Shown: positions 36,723 through 48,545, counted from the first letter of the stretch. The stretch: 64,000 bases of DNA from Malania oleifera (GCF_029873635.1 NC_080423.1:92363191-92427190); one strand, 5' to 3'. The notes: generated from the sequence alone by a model not told the origin. Translations and numbers: made by a program.

Positions 36723-38623
36723 GCCTCGACAAAGCCTCTGCTCGATGCTCGAAGCTCGAATCCTCTGCTCTCTCTCGACGAAGCTTCTGCTCGAAGCTCG
36801 AAGCCTCTGCTCTCTCTGTCTCTGTCCGACGGATCTGACCATATTATTTTTACAATCAACCAGAGTTGACTAAATGAATATTAAAAATTATTCTCATTTT
36901 CTCATGAAAGTTTCCCAAACAGACCCTTAACAGGCTGGAGAAATTTGTAATTTGGTTTTTTTCTCCTGTTTGAAAACTTATGGCTTATTTTTAATACTTA
37001 AGAATTATATTTTTGTTTTTTTCTCCATTATTCTAATATTTTTCTCCCTTTTATACTATATATAATTTTTATTTATTTATTACATTTTTTTTTAAAAAAA
37101 ACAATCCCTAAATGCTTACGCCTTGAGGCTTATGCCTCGCCTCGCGGAGGGTAAAATGCCTCGCCTTCCGCCTTCGCCTTTTAAAACACTGGTTTTTTCA
37201 TTTTTGTGAAACATCCACACTATCCCTAATCGAAATTTCAGTGACATCCAATTGGGGAAAGAGGGAAGTAGGGGAAAATTGTTGTCATTGCTGTTACCAG
37301 TTTGCCACTGTTCCCTGATAGGAGTTATTACCATCTTTTCCAGCGGCCTTGACCAAATCACATTTGGCCCTTGCTGTCGTCTTCATCCTATAATTAGAAC
37401 CTGACTTGTCTTCTCCATGGCTAACCACCAGTCGAAACTAGCATCATGGCTTCCCATTCTAGCTGTGCACACAAGCTCCATAGGCAACCATCAGATCCAA
37501 CCAATTTGCCACTGTTGTCTCCAAGGCCAGTGACCAGATTGCTAGCCATTGTTATTTCCTCCATGCCTACTGACCAGACATTAGTGTAGCTCCAACCATA
37601 AGCAGCATCTTTATTGCTGACACCAGACTGAGAAGTCCTGCAAATGTTAACCACTCTGACTACCATGAGCAATATGCTAAACAGAAATTGCAAAAAGACT
37701 ATACTTGTTCATCGGGCATAAAGTCTTTTGTCGTCACACTAATGAAAGCCCTGCAAGTTTAGTTGTAGGACTAATACTTGTTCATTGGACATTAAGTCTT
37801 TGTCATCACACTAATGAAAGCCCTGCAAGTTTAGTTGTAGGACCATACTTGTTCATTGGGCATAAAGTCTTTGTCATCACACTAATGAAAGCCCTGCAAT
37901 TTTAGCATTAGAAATTTTGTTGTTGCATTGTACAGTGCAATTTAAGCCGCCATGAGTTGTGTTTGGGACTGGATGTCAATCAAGCATTTCTGTGCACACC
38001 CATACATATATACTGTAGGATCAAAAATAGAGGGTGAGGAGCACAGCTACCTTGGGAAGGAATTTGGTGCTTGAGGATGTTTGATTCTTGGTTTGTTCCA
38101 ACTTCCTAGCCTTAGTCATATTTCATTGTTCACATGTGAAGAGTTCCTCATCATTTAATATAAAGGTCATTTTTTGTATGATAAAAGGCCTCCAGCAAGT
38201 TGTCAATGATAATTTTCAGTAATTTTTATTTTGCATTTGTTAATAATAAATCTTATCCCTTTCTAATTTATTGATGAGGAAATTTATAAAAATTGTTGCT
38301 TATTGGTATAGTTGCTACAAAAGGATGCAAGCAAGCGGCTGGGAAGTGGGCCTGCAGGGGGCGAGGAGATCAAGCGCCACAAGTGGTTCAAGCCTATAAA
38401 CTGGAGGAAACTAGAGGCGCGGGAAATTGAACCAAGTTTTCGTCCAGAAGTTGCTGGAAAACACTGCATTGCCAACTTTGAGAAGCACTGGACTGACATG
38501 CCACTGTTGGACTCTCCAGCCTCCAGCCCCGACGTCAAAGGGAACATATTTAAGGACTTCACTTACGTGAAGCCTGCAGCCCCCTTTCTCCAGAGGTGCA
38601 GCCCCCTCTCCGCAGAGAAATAG
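33816..38623 (+). CDS. S6K: Ribosomal protein S6 kinase, AGC family
   Basis: Six coding exons: 33816-34490, 34731-34813, 34898-35018, 35138-35311, 35857-35964 and 38312-38623. All are GT-AG and phase-consistent, giving 490 residues (Arabidopsis S6K1/S6K2 are about 465-471). The kinase phosphorylates ribosomal protein S6 downstream of TOR and PDK1 in cytosol and nucleus. Seen: the N-terminal [10 protein letters not shown] motif (38-47), Gly loop GKGAFGKV (164-171), Lys 186, Glu 205, HRDLKPEN (278-285, catalytic Asp 280), DFG (298-300), the activation-loop Ser 313 in SNSMCGT, SPE in place of APE (322-324), and the AGC C-terminal tail. The hydrophobic motif FKDFTYV has Thr 471, the site matching the TOR target. 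The last intron (2347 bp) carries a hAT-like element and a minisatellite where a segmental duplication begins. The gene looks intact. Confidence 0.96.
35030..35059. repeat. (CT)n microsatellite in an S6K intron
   Basis: A CT run of about 15 units shortly after the donor of exon 3. Confidence 0.9.
36291..37191. mobile_element. Non-autonomous hAT-like DNA transposon in the last S6K intron
   Basis: 901 bp with terminal inverted repeats CAGTGTTTTGAAAGGCG and CGCCTTTTAAAACACTG (two mismatches), and an 8-bp target duplication GTTTTTTT / GTTTTTTC, as for hAT elements. Subterminal parts are rich in GGCG/CGCC words. No transposase is present. The middle is a minisatellite with a CGAAGCCTCTGCTCT core, and the ORFs across it on both strands are repeat translations. 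Confidence 0.85.
36505..36830. repeat. CGAAGCCTCTGCTCT minisatellite and CT run inside the hAT-like element
   Basis: Repeated units of about 30-36 bp built from CGAAGC, CTCTGCTCTCTCT and GGACGAAGC, with a pure CT run near 36690-36718. Confidence 0.85.
37698..37911. repeat. ~72-bp minisatellite, unit 1 (about 3 copies)
   Basis: Units contain TTGTTCATTGGGCATAAAG, CACACTAATGAAAGCCCTGC and AAGTTTAGTTGTAGG. It lies in the last S6K intron. Confidence 0.92.
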
Positions 38624-40427
38624 CTCTGTCCTACTAGAATGGTTTGCCCTCTGGAAGCAACCTCATCTCTCTCCCTCTCTCTGGAGGATGTGTGTTCTTT
38701 CAAATGGTTGGGGTTAACTTTGATAGATGCTCTCTAAATATAGCAGTTTCTTTTAATGTACTTTCAGTCTGAACAAACAACATCAAATTCAGGATTTTTT
38801 TTTTTGGCTAATTGGATGATGTAATAAGCTGTGTCCACTTTTTTCATCAGTGCATTGACCCTTTGGATGGAGTTTTTCTCACAAAAAAAATGTTAATCCC
38901 ATCTTTAGAGAGCATTTGGATTTGAATTTTTATTGAATTTGAATAAATGTCTTATGTCATGTTCCTAATGGAAAGATAAGTGATGCCATTAACTCTTATT
39001 TCTCATTTGGGACGGTTTTTAAATAGTGAATGTGGTAATAATGACATTAGGGGTGTTTTTTATTTTTCTGTCTTTTTTCTTTTTGGTGAGACCCAAACAG
39101 TTAATGCGCCAATGGGGATGGTCCATGTCCATTGAGACATCCCCAATTTGTTGCTCATGTGAAACAAATTAGTTTTCTGACTTTGCTTTCATACCCTATT
39201 TATAAACAAGTCCAAAATACAAGAGAGCTACAAATATACTCCTCAAACACGTTAAAATTTAAAAGCAAACTTCAAAAATTAAAATGTCCACAATTCTAGT
39301 GAAAATTAATTATTAATTAATTACTTTTAACTTAGTTGAAGAAAATGTCTGGGAATTGATTGAAAAAAAGATTCATATGGTGGACCTCACATAATAGGAT
39401 TTAAAATTTGCTATTACTGTTATTGTATGCAAAATTACTAATTAATTAAATGTACGTTTGGTACATAAGAATGAAAAATGGAATAAATAATAATGAACTA
39501 GATTTTATTATATTCTCCATTTATAATTTCATTCCATTTCTTTTCTATCCATTCCATTCTGCAAATCGACCATCCTTGTATAAGCATGCAAAATGGGTCA
39601 ACGTAAATCTATTGAAACATGATTAGGGGAAGTGATCCACCCCAACTCAACTCCAGCAATACAGTCATCTATGAGTGGGAAATATGATCTTACCCCAACT
39701 CAAAGTTGGTTATGTATGGCAGTGTATTTGGGTGTAGGAGGATTTTGATTTTTATTTATTTTATTTCTATGCAATCAACCAAATATTTGAATTTTTATTT
39801 TTGGTTTGTTTGTGTTAAAAGTTTTATTCAAATTGACAACTATGAGTTGAAAATTACAAAAATATAAGGATTAAACTGATATGATTAGATAAACTAATAA
39901 TTTTTCAATACTGCATACCCTCTATATATACACATTTACGTAAATGCAAATATTCAAACATACGATTTGTAATATATATATAAGTGCGCACACATAAATT
40001 GGGCAAGTAAAAAGTACATGACTATTAGGGTGAACCAAGATAAGTGATTTACTCACTGTTAGCAAATGCTATGTAGAAAATGCTCGACTACTCGGTAAAA
40101 ATGCTTTTGAGTTTTCCTGAAAAACAGACGCTTGACTATTTGAGCATAGAAATAACTAAAATTATTGTGATTCTGATTTCTTGCCAAAAACTAATAAATT
40201 GTTTGGATCTTCAATGTATTGCTAGAAAATGATCTAATATGAATGATTGAAACGTCACACTTTTTCTTACCCAGTCCATCAAAATTGTTTCCAAAGATAA
40301 TGTATTCATATATTTTAACACTTCACTATAATTAATTTTTTGAATATAAAAATACATAGTAATAAAGTAAAAACTATGAATATTATGGATGCATAATAAC
40401 ACACCTTGAAATTATATACAAGAATTA
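38624..40427. other. S6K 3' UTR and downstream DNA
   Basis: The S6K stop codon ends at 38623 and the 3' UTR follows. From about 38990 the DNA has a close copy at 48550-50240. No further gene is seen. Confidence 0.5.
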
Positions 40428-40586
40428 TTAAACTCTTTCAGTGTACTCCATTAAGTTGCCACAAACAGAGGCCTTGTTCTTCATACCCTGCAGGCAAAAC
40501 TCCTTTCGCTTGAAGTCTTTGAACAGTAGCGAACCATTCACCATCGTAATCAAGAACTTCAAGGTTGCAGTCAGACTCATTTCCAT
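40428..40586 (-). CDS. Candidate 52-codon small protein, copy in unit 1
   Basis: The minus-strand ORF starts MEMSLTATLKFLITMVNGSL, is Lys/Phe-rich in the middle (FKDFKRKEF), and ends NLMEYTERV then TAA. A TATAAAT box lies 95 bp upstream (40681-40687, minus). The copy at 50242-50400 keeps the same start, frame, length and stop. Over the ~150-bp core the two differ at one base, which is silent in this frame, while their flanks differ at several percent. The plus-strand ORF over the same bases lacks an ATG start, and a third frame (LEVLDYDGEWF) is stopped in one copy. No family is recognised. It could instead be a conserved regulatory block or the result of gene conversion. Confidence 0.4.
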   Translation of the reverse strand: MEMSLTATLKFLITMVNGSLLFKDFKRKEFCLQGMKNKASVCGNLMEYTERV

Positions 40587-40680
40587 CTTCTTCACCTTAC
40601 TTCTTGCTTCTTACTTCTTACTTCTTACACACACACACACAACTGGTTTATGTTTCAACCAAAGGTGTGCTAGTACCTTA

Positions 40681-40687
40681 ATTTATA
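40681..40687 (-). promoter_or_regulatory. TATA-like box of the unit-1 small ORF
   Basis: The minus strand reads TATAAAT, about 95 bp before the ATG, which would give a leader of roughly 65 nt. Confidence 0.35.
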
Positions 40688-42607
40688 GGCTTGGTGTGCT
40701 TGAGAGGCTTTGAAATTTGAATGTTGGCATATTTATTGCTAATATTTGAAAAAATATATGCCTTTTATTACCTACATTCCATATATAAATAGCTATATTC
40801 CTCTTTCTCTCTAGTTGCAACTTGCACGTTTATCAATTTTATACCATCAAATTTCTTATTTTGAACCCATTTAATCACATGAACACTTTAACACGCCTAT
40901 GCTATTAATTAAAAATTTTTCATATTAGTGAAGATTTTACACAACACCTTCTAAATTTAATCAATACATTAAAAGTATGCACTATGTTGCTTCAATTTTT
41001 TTTTATGTTAACCAAATGTGCATGGCAAGAAAGAACCCAACTTAGGAGTCATCAAATTTTCTTGTTACACTAGTGAGTGTCTTGAGGGAATTTTTCAAAA
41101 AGAAATTTAATAATTTTTTGCTTCAAAATTTTTGAAAAAAAGTTTCTCTATTTTTCAAATTGCATTCTTTGAAAATCTTAAGATGCCAATGGGCACAATA
41201 AGAGGTCTTGAATTCAATTTTTCACAAATAGTAATTCTTGATTTATCACGAGGAAAGTCACGTCCTCTCTTGATTTGATCTCACCTAGTGTAATGTACTT
41301 TTTTCTTTTAGTCCATTGAGAGCCAACAAGGTCTGGACCATACAAGGTAAGTCATTTACTATCTCATCCTCTCAAGGTTCAAACCCGAGACCTCTAATAT
41401 GTAATTTCAAATTATGGCCATTGAAATGTATCCTTGGACTTGCAGGACAATATGCCTATTAATTTCTTAACTTAGAGAGGATTTTTGTTCTTGAATAATC
41501 ATTATTAGATAATATATTTGTGAAGAAACTTTCCATAATGATAATTAGTATATAAATATTTCAGTTGCATTAGATTTCCTTATATTTTGCGAATACATTT
41601 GCCAAGTAAATTCCTAAATAAGATTTTGTTGGAACTTTTGAAGTTATTAATTGGGATTTTTGAAAACTTTTTCAAATAACTTTCTAATTAATTAAGACAT
41701 AAAGGAAAACTTGTAGGGTTAAAGGGAGGAGTGTTATTTATTTTTATTTTTTGATTACATAGAAACTCCAGCCATCAACGAGCACTTCAGACCCCATGGT
41801 GTGGCAGAAAAACTTGAAAGGTTAAAGGGAGGAGTATTATTCCAAGCATTGTAGTGGAGTTCAAAATATAAAAGACTGCCTTGGGTGTCCAGCACATGTT
41901 TGTGAGATTAGGAAATGTGTCTTGATGAAAGGAGCGAACAAGAAGGGAAATGATTCATTTGAGATCATTTAAAATCACTTATAGAAACATACTATTAGTT
42001 AGGATTGAGTAGTGTACGGTGAAAACGGATTTCACAGATCAAATTAAAGAAGTTCAGTTAAATCAGTTCAGTTAATATTTTAATTTCGATTGGTTTGGTT
42101 TGATTTTTTAAAAAATTCTATGTTTTGTGATTGGTTCATTTGGTTTAAGAGAATTTTTTTTCGATTAATCAAATTTATCGATCAAATGTATAAACATTAA
42201 TATATAAAAATTATATATATATATATATATATATGTAAATAAATACATATTATAAATATTTACATACTTATATTGTATAAAAATATTATATATAAAATAA
42301 TATGTAAATTAGAAATGCATCATAATTTCAATTAACCAAGTCAACTGAACTAAAATTCAATTGGGTGAAGGTTGGGGTATACCCTAAACCGAAATTTTTC
42401 TATGAATTTGGTTAATTCACGGAATTCACTATAGTGACTGATTGTGCAACCTTACTATTAGCAAACATACCTATCTAAAAGTAGTTTGCGATTATTTATT
42501 ATAATTACTTTTTCAAATTATTGAGTTTTACAAAAAATACTTCTTCAGAAAATAACTAGTTCCCAAAATAAGTTGTTTGGAAAAATATTTTTTTTATGTC
42601 AGTACTT

Positions 42608-43988
42608 TTTTTTGGTAAAAGAGGGCGGTACCTCCATTTATTTATTAATAAACCTTCACTTTTGGTAGAGGAATACCGCGATTACAAGTTAACACCAACC
42701 AACCAAATTAGGACAAACAAAATTAAACATAACTAACAAAGGAGAAAAAAACATAAAAACAACAAAAAACAAAACGAAACTCTGGAAATAAACTAATGAC
42801 AAAAGGAAACAAGACCCCACCTATCCATCCGAAGGATACCTTTCAGATAACGTGGTAGAATGTGTTGTTTTTCGTAACTTACATTGTTTCCCCTTTCTCA
42901 TTCTTTAGCAAAAAAATCAGCAGCACTATTGCCTTCTCTATATTGATGCATCACCATGACATTCACTCCTTCTAACTCTGCTACAAGCTCCTCCCAAAAT
43001 TCCCAAAGATACCACAAAGTACATCTACATTTCCAAAGCCAATCAACTACAATTAGCGAGTCACTTTCAATAATCACATTAACATAATGCAAACATTTAT
43101 ATAAACGAATTTCTTCCCTGATTGCTTTTAATTCCACACTATTATTCGTACCATTGTCAAAATAACTTGAAAAAGCCACTTTTACCATGCCATGACAATC
43201 CCGAATAATTCCTCCACCTCCTGAAGTACCCAGATTGCCCCTACAACTCCCATTACAATTAAGTTTTATCCATCCTACTGGAGGTTTAACCCATGAATAA
43301 TTTTTCCAGGCCTATTGCAAACTCCCTGATGCTTAATTTGAAACTTATTCAAAATCTTAATGCCCGACTTCTTCAATTTTTGAAAAGAAATGGTGCTCTC
43401 AGCAATAAAACAAACACAGAATCGAACACTTCTCCATATCTGATCTGCACTTTGATAAACTCTTTCCATTCTCGTTTTACATCTTCGATTCCAGAGGCAC
43501 CACGTAATCAAACATGGAATCAGCTCGATTAAAAAACCTTTAATAGATGATTTTTTGCATAGTGGAATCAATTTGCCATTTTATTTTTCCAAGGAAGAGA
43601 TCGTTGGAAAGGAATCCCCAAAGCCACACTAGCCCGATGCCAAACCTCTAAAACCACCTCTCCTAAAGAAAAAATATGATCAATGTTTTCTTGACTTCTC
43701 TGAAAGTAGCAATCACAAGCCAAAGTCATCGATATTCTTGTGATCTGAATTCTATAATTTACAGCCAAGCATCTAAACCAGGCTCTCCATAAACACATTG
43801 AGATTCTTCTAGGTAATACAGAATGCTAAAACCAGTCATTCCACAAAAAATTATCACTCTGCTCCTCACTGCCTCCCAAGCCGTCTTTGTAGAAAAATTA
43901 TTGTTCGGGGCAGGCTTCCAGACAAAAATATCCTGCCCACTTTTACTCACTGGCACCTGTTGCAAAAAAACTTGGAAAGAGTAGTGCC
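42608..43988 (-). mobile_element. 5'-truncated L1-type LINE with RNase H domain
   Basis: Present in unit 1 only; unit 2 has a short unrelated stretch at the matching place (about 52236-52284). Minus-strand pieces encode, in order, a zf-RVT-like region (about 44046-43570), a linker (WCLWNRRCKTRMERVYQSAD, about 43500) and an RVT_3-type RNase H domain (43188-42898). The RNase H shows the acidic residues in YFDNG, ELKAI and ESDS and the REGNSAAD motif. The low-coordinate end has a short T run, that is, a short A tail on the minus strand. The coding pieces lie in different frames, so it is inactive. The high-coordinate boundary is approximate, and the open frame near it runs slightly into flanking DNA. 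Plant L1 elements with an RNase H domain are a known group. Confidence 0.75.
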
Positions 43989-44700
43989 CTAAAAAAGAGG
44001 ACTTGTGAAGACTTAGGTGGATGTATGATTTTAGAATAGCTTTCATATTTTCTCTTTAGAATCAAATACTATAAGAAATAAAAATTAATTCTATATGACT
44101 AAAAATTATGAAAACCAATTATTAATGACATAAAAATTAAAACTTTGTTTATTGATTTATTTAGTAAACTCATTTTATATTCTTCTTGCTTTACTTATAA
44201 CCAAACTTAACAAAGTATATTTTTTCATATTTTTTCTTTCTATTTTCTTGTTGTCTTCTAAATTCCAAATAAGCTACTCTTTTGGATTAAAAAAAAAACA
44301 ATTTAATCGAGACAAGCAAATTTACATAGTCTTACAATTATATTCTATGAAACAAAAGTTGCATTCCCAAACTATTTTTTAACTCTCTTGGTTGTGGTAC
44401 CCAAAAAATTTTTTATAAAAAAAGAAAGAAAAAGAAGTCATCTACTTTCTTATGGTCTAACTTCATGTTACAATTTCAAGTCTTAGATCTCATTTCATAA
44501 TTTTCATCATCTCCTTAGGGGTGTATTTGAGTTGTGATGAGTTAATATAGTGGGATATGTTTATTAGACATAACTAAAAAATGTTAAGCTCGAAATTCGA
44601 TTCGAACTCAATCAATCTCAAAATTGTTGAACTTGAACTCAATTTGATTGCAAGTTCTTCAAACTCGAGCTCAACTTGATTAGTCTTAATTGAATTGTAT

Positions 44701-45294
44701 TGTTAAGAATTCCACTTGTGAGTTTGTCTCACATTGGAAAATTAGAGTAGATGATGGGTACTTATATATATGATTGGGCCCAAGACCCAATAGGCTTAAA
44801 CTTTTAGGTCAAGTTAGTATTCACCCATGTATATCAAGCTCACCCATGAGCTCCTCCTATCCTAACAAGTGGTATCAGAGCAACGGTTCATAACTTTGGA
44901 TGAGCGACATCGTAAAAAGTCAAGATGTGAAGCTAATTCTCCTAACGTGCTAATAGTTGGAGGACCAAGTGTGTGATTGAGGCCAATAAGGATCATTTAG
45001 GCTATAGATGGATCTGAATAGGGTCAAGACCCACTTGAGCAATTGTTGGGAAATTGAGCTTGTTCCTATAAGGGAGACGGTTTCCGTTCATGGGGGAGTA
45101 GTTGGAACTCACAAGTGAGGGGGAGATTGTTGAGAATTCCACTTGTGAGTTTGTCCCACATTGAAAAATTAGAGTGGATGATGGGTACTTATATACATGG
45201 TTGGGCTCAAGACCCAATATACTTAAGCTTTTGGGTCAAGTTGGTGTTCACCCATGTATATCAAGCCCACCCATGAGTTCCTCTGGTCCTAACA
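44701..45294 (+). mobile_element. TRIM retrotransposon in unit 1
   Basis: 594 bp. LTRs 44701-44869 and 45128-45294 both run from TGTT(A/G)AGAATTCCACTT to CCTAACA. A Met-tRNA-type primer site (TGGTATCAGAGC, 44872-44883) follows the left LTR, and GTGAGGGGGAGA precedes the right one. TGTAT is duplicated exactly outside (44696-44700 and 45295-45299). By eye about a tenth of LTR positions differ. It has no coding capacity, typical of TRIMs. Confidence 0.92.
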
Positions 45295-46220
45295 TGTATT
45301 TAATATTAAATATATAAAAATTATATTTAAAAACTTTAAAAGAGTATATTTTTCTTTCTTTTACTGATTTTTTTTTCAAATTCCGAATAAGTTACCTTCT
45401 TGGATAATAAGAAATTACATGAGACAAGCAAATTACATATTCTTACAATTAAATTGCAAGAAAGAGAAACCATACTACCAATTTTAGCAAACCATTTCAC
45501 ATTTGTTTTTTTCAAAACTTTTTTGGCTCTCTTACCCAAAAATATAGAAGGAACAGAGTGATATACTTTTATCTATACATGAGGAGATTTTTCATTCATT
45601 GATAATTGTAACTATTTTAGTCTTGAGTCATATTTCTAATTAACTTCATATTTTCTTCATTAAAGACTCATTGTTTGATGTCTATGACTTAACTTCCCAA
45701 GTATGCAAGTTTCAAAGTCATGTTTTGACTTTGGGAACAACTGTCTAGATAGTTGTAGCGTTATTATGTTTGGAGAGCTTTGACATTATATCCATAAGGT
45801 TTAAGTTTACCTTAAATTCTTCCTATTACATAAATTTCTTTTCTTGAGTGGAAAGAATCGTGGAATTTTCACAATTGTTGAGAAAAGAGTAGTATTCTCT
45901 TGTTATATTTTCTCTATACTTTGATAATAAACTTATTAGATTGCTAATAGATGTAAGCCTAGTGCTGAAACATTCTCTGGCGTATCGGAGCATTCTCGAT
46001 CAATTTTGACCGTCCTAGGTAATCCGAGGTGGTCCAAGATGGTTAGGATGTGTCTAGTGATGTCTCGAGTTTCATGCACAAAAATCAAGACTTTGTCGGA
46101 GGTATTTTGACGAAAGGCCCAAAGCAGAGATAAGAAAGTCTTCCTACTTTTATTTATTTATTTATTTTTACCTTTCTATAACTTTGTGTTTTAGGCTTTT
46201 CAAGTTTTTTAAAGTTGGAA

Positions 46221-46480
46221 AAGTCTTTTGTCGTCACACTAATGAAAGCCCCGCAAGTTTATTTGTAGGACTATACTTGTTCATTGGACATGAAGTCTTT
46301 GTCATCACACTAATGAAAGCCCGCAAGTTTAGTTGCAAGACTATACTTGTTCATTGGGCATAAATTCTTTGTAATCACACTAATGAAAGCCCTGCAAGTT
46401 TAGTTGTAGGACTATACTTGTTCATTGGGCATAAAGTCTTTGTCATCACACTAATGAAAGCCCTGCAATTTTAGGGTTAG
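46221..46480. repeat. ~72-bp minisatellite, unit 2 (nearly 4 copies)
   Basis: Same repeat as 37698-37911, with one more copy. It starts exactly at the unit 1/unit 2 junction. Confidence 0.92.
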
Positions 46481-47509
46481 AAATTTTGTTGTTGCATTGT
46501 ACAATGTAATTTAAGCCGCCATGAGTTGTGTTTGGGACTGGATGTCAATCAAGCATTTCTGTGCACACCCATACAAATATACTGTAGGATAAAAAATAGA
46601 GGGTAAGGAGCACAACTACCTTGGGAAGGAATTTGGTGCTTGAGGGTGTTTGATTCTTGGTTTGTTCCAATTTCCTAGCCTTAGTCATATTTCATTGTTC
46701 ATATGTGAAGAGTTCATCGTCATTTAATATAAAGGTCATTTTTCATATAATAAAAGGAGTCCGGCAAGTTGTCAATGATAATTTCAGTAATTTTTTTTTT
46801 TTTTTGCATTTGTTAATAATAAATCTTATCCCTTTCTAATTTATTGACGAGTGTTGCGGGATAAAAATGGCAATGACCTGCAAGACTGCTCCCCGACTTC
46901 TGATGACCTGAAAAGGGTGAAAGAAAAACAGGTTTGGAGGACCCGGGGTGTACTCCGGGGGATCACTCCGGTGCCTAAGTAAGAGGAATGCTTCAAAGAG
47001 ATTGAATGCAACAATAAATGTGAGTTAAGAATGAGATACCTTCGCTTGTTTGCGTCCCCCTCTTTATAGTGGTGAGGGTTAACCCTTGAGGTGATTCTTC
47101 ATTATGACGTGAGGGCGTGGATCGCTCCTAGGTCATAAAGCACTAGCATGTATCACTCCAAGAGTTTAAGGCGCTAGCGTGGATCTCTCCCCTCTTTATC
47201 GAGTTGAAGCTGATTGCTTTCGCCAGAAGGTTTGACTTAGGGAGTGATGGTTAAGTGTTGACTTCCTGATATGGGCATATCAGTCGTCCCCCCCCCCCCA
47301 CTTTAGCTCTGCCGAGCTGATTCGTGTGCCGAGCTTGCCTTCTGCCAAGCTGATGCCTGGGGGTTCGACTAGTCTGAGTCGGTTGGGCTCTTATTCGGCT
47401 TTGCCAAACTGGTTCGCATGCCGAGCTATTTTTTTGCCAGGCTGATGATGCATGGGTTTGGTTGGTCTGCGCCGATGCTTACTGAGTGGATGTCCTAAGG
47501 GTTTGGGCT

Positions 47510-48190
47510 GAGGCGTTCTTGTCGAGTTGTTTCTGCCGAGCTGCTCTTTGTGGCATTTCCTGCTGAACTGCTCTTCATGGCATTTCTTGCCCAACTGTTT
47601 CTGTTGAACTGCTATTCGCCGCATGTCTTGCAGGGCTGTTTGTGTCGAGCTGCTCCCTATAGCATTTCTTGCCGAGCTGTTTATGCCGAACTACCCTTTG
47701 TGGTATTTTTTACTGAGCTATTTTTGTCGAGTTATTTTCGTGGCATTTCTTGACAAGCTGTTTCTGCCGAGCTGCTTTTTGTGGAATTTCTTCCCGAATT
47801 ATTTCTGTTGAACTGCCCTTCGTGGAATTTTTTGTCGAGCTGTTTCTGCCAAGCTGCTCTTCGTGACATTTCTTGCCGAGCTATTTCTATCGAGTTGCTT
47901 TTCGTAGCATTTCTTGTTGAGCTGTTTCTGCCAAACTGCTTTTTGTGGCATTTTTTGCTGAGCTATTTCTGCTAAGTTGCATTTCATGGGATTTGTTGTC
48001 GAGCTGTTTCTGCCGAGCTTCTTTTTGTGACATTTTTTTTCCAAGCTATTTTGCTGAGTTGCCCTTCATGGCATTTGTTGTCGAGCTGTTTCTGCCGAGC
48101 TGCTCTTGTGACATTTTTTGTTGAGCTGTGTTTGCCGAGCTGCTATTAGTGGCATTTCTTGTTAAGTTGTGTTCGCTAAGCTGTTCTTTG
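47510..48190. repeat. ~41-bp minisatellite (GCCGAGCTG units)
   Basis: Around 16 degenerate units with TTTCTGCCGAGCTGCT and GTGGCATTTCTTGCCGAGC. Period about 40-42 bp. Long ORFs on both strands here are repeat translations. Confidence 0.9.
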
Positions 48191-48199
48191 TGGCATTTT

Positions 48200-48505
48200 G
48201 TTGATGTACTTTGTGGCCTCACAAGCTATCCTTATCAGTCGAGTCTTCCCTGCCTACCTGAGTGGTGTTCATTTGTATTTACATTCTTCTGGCCTCACAA
48301 GCGTTGCTTTATCAGTTGGACACAATTTGCCTAATGAGTTGCGCTCATTTATTGGGCTTTTGTGTGACCTCACGAGCTGTGCTCATTAGTTGGACATTGT
48401 TTTGCCTAATGAGATGTGCTCACTAAGCTGTTGTGTGGCCTCACGAGTTGTGCTCATCAATTGGGTCTTATTTGCCTAACGAGTTGTGCTCATTATTGGG
48501 CCTTG
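48200..48505. repeat. ~70-bp degenerate repeat (CCTCACGAGCTGTGCTCAT units)
   Basis: About four units with GGCCTCACAAG or GACCTCACGAG, GTGCTCATTAGTTGG and TTTGCCTAATGAG. Confidence 0.8.
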
Positions 48506-48545
48506 TTTGTGTAAATTTATTCAAATTTAAATTCAAGGTTAAAAA

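Larger units (their letters stand above)
37721..46220. repeat. Unit 1 of a tandem segmental triplication
   Basis: Homologous to 46221-60862 and partly to 60863-64000. It starts inside the minisatellite of the last S6K intron and includes the last S6K exon, its 3' UTR, a small ORF, a LINE piece and a TRIM. Collinear blocks: 38990-42600 with 48550-52250; 43990-45640 with 52285-60330 (minus insertions); 45965-46220 with 60625-60862. By eye the copies differ at several percent of positions. Confidence 0.9.
46853..48545. mobile_element. Repeat-rich block replacing the S6K exon region in unit 2, unclassified
   Basis: It begins TGTTGCGGGATAAAAATGG, at the point where unit 1 continues towards the last S6K exon, and ends where the units become alignable again (CCATTAACTCTTATTTC). 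The first ~430 bp (with GGGGGATCACTCCGGTGCC) resemble LTR-like plant repeats I remember but cannot name. The rest is two minisatellites. No clear ends or target duplication were found. Confidence 0.4.

Noticed and set aside
36361-36869. Arg/Glu- and Ser/Leu-rich ORFs on both strands
   Set aside because: They are translations of the CT run and CGAAGCC repeats inside the hAT-like element.
40441-40713. A 90-codon plus-strand ORF, repeated at 50255-50518
   Set aside because: It has no ATG at its start. The minus-strand frame has an ATG, a TATA-like box and a conserved stop, so the plus-strand ORF is treated as its shadow.
47391-48044. Several overlapping ORFs on both strands
   Set aside because: All are translations of the ~41-bp minisatellite; no domain or start context supports them.
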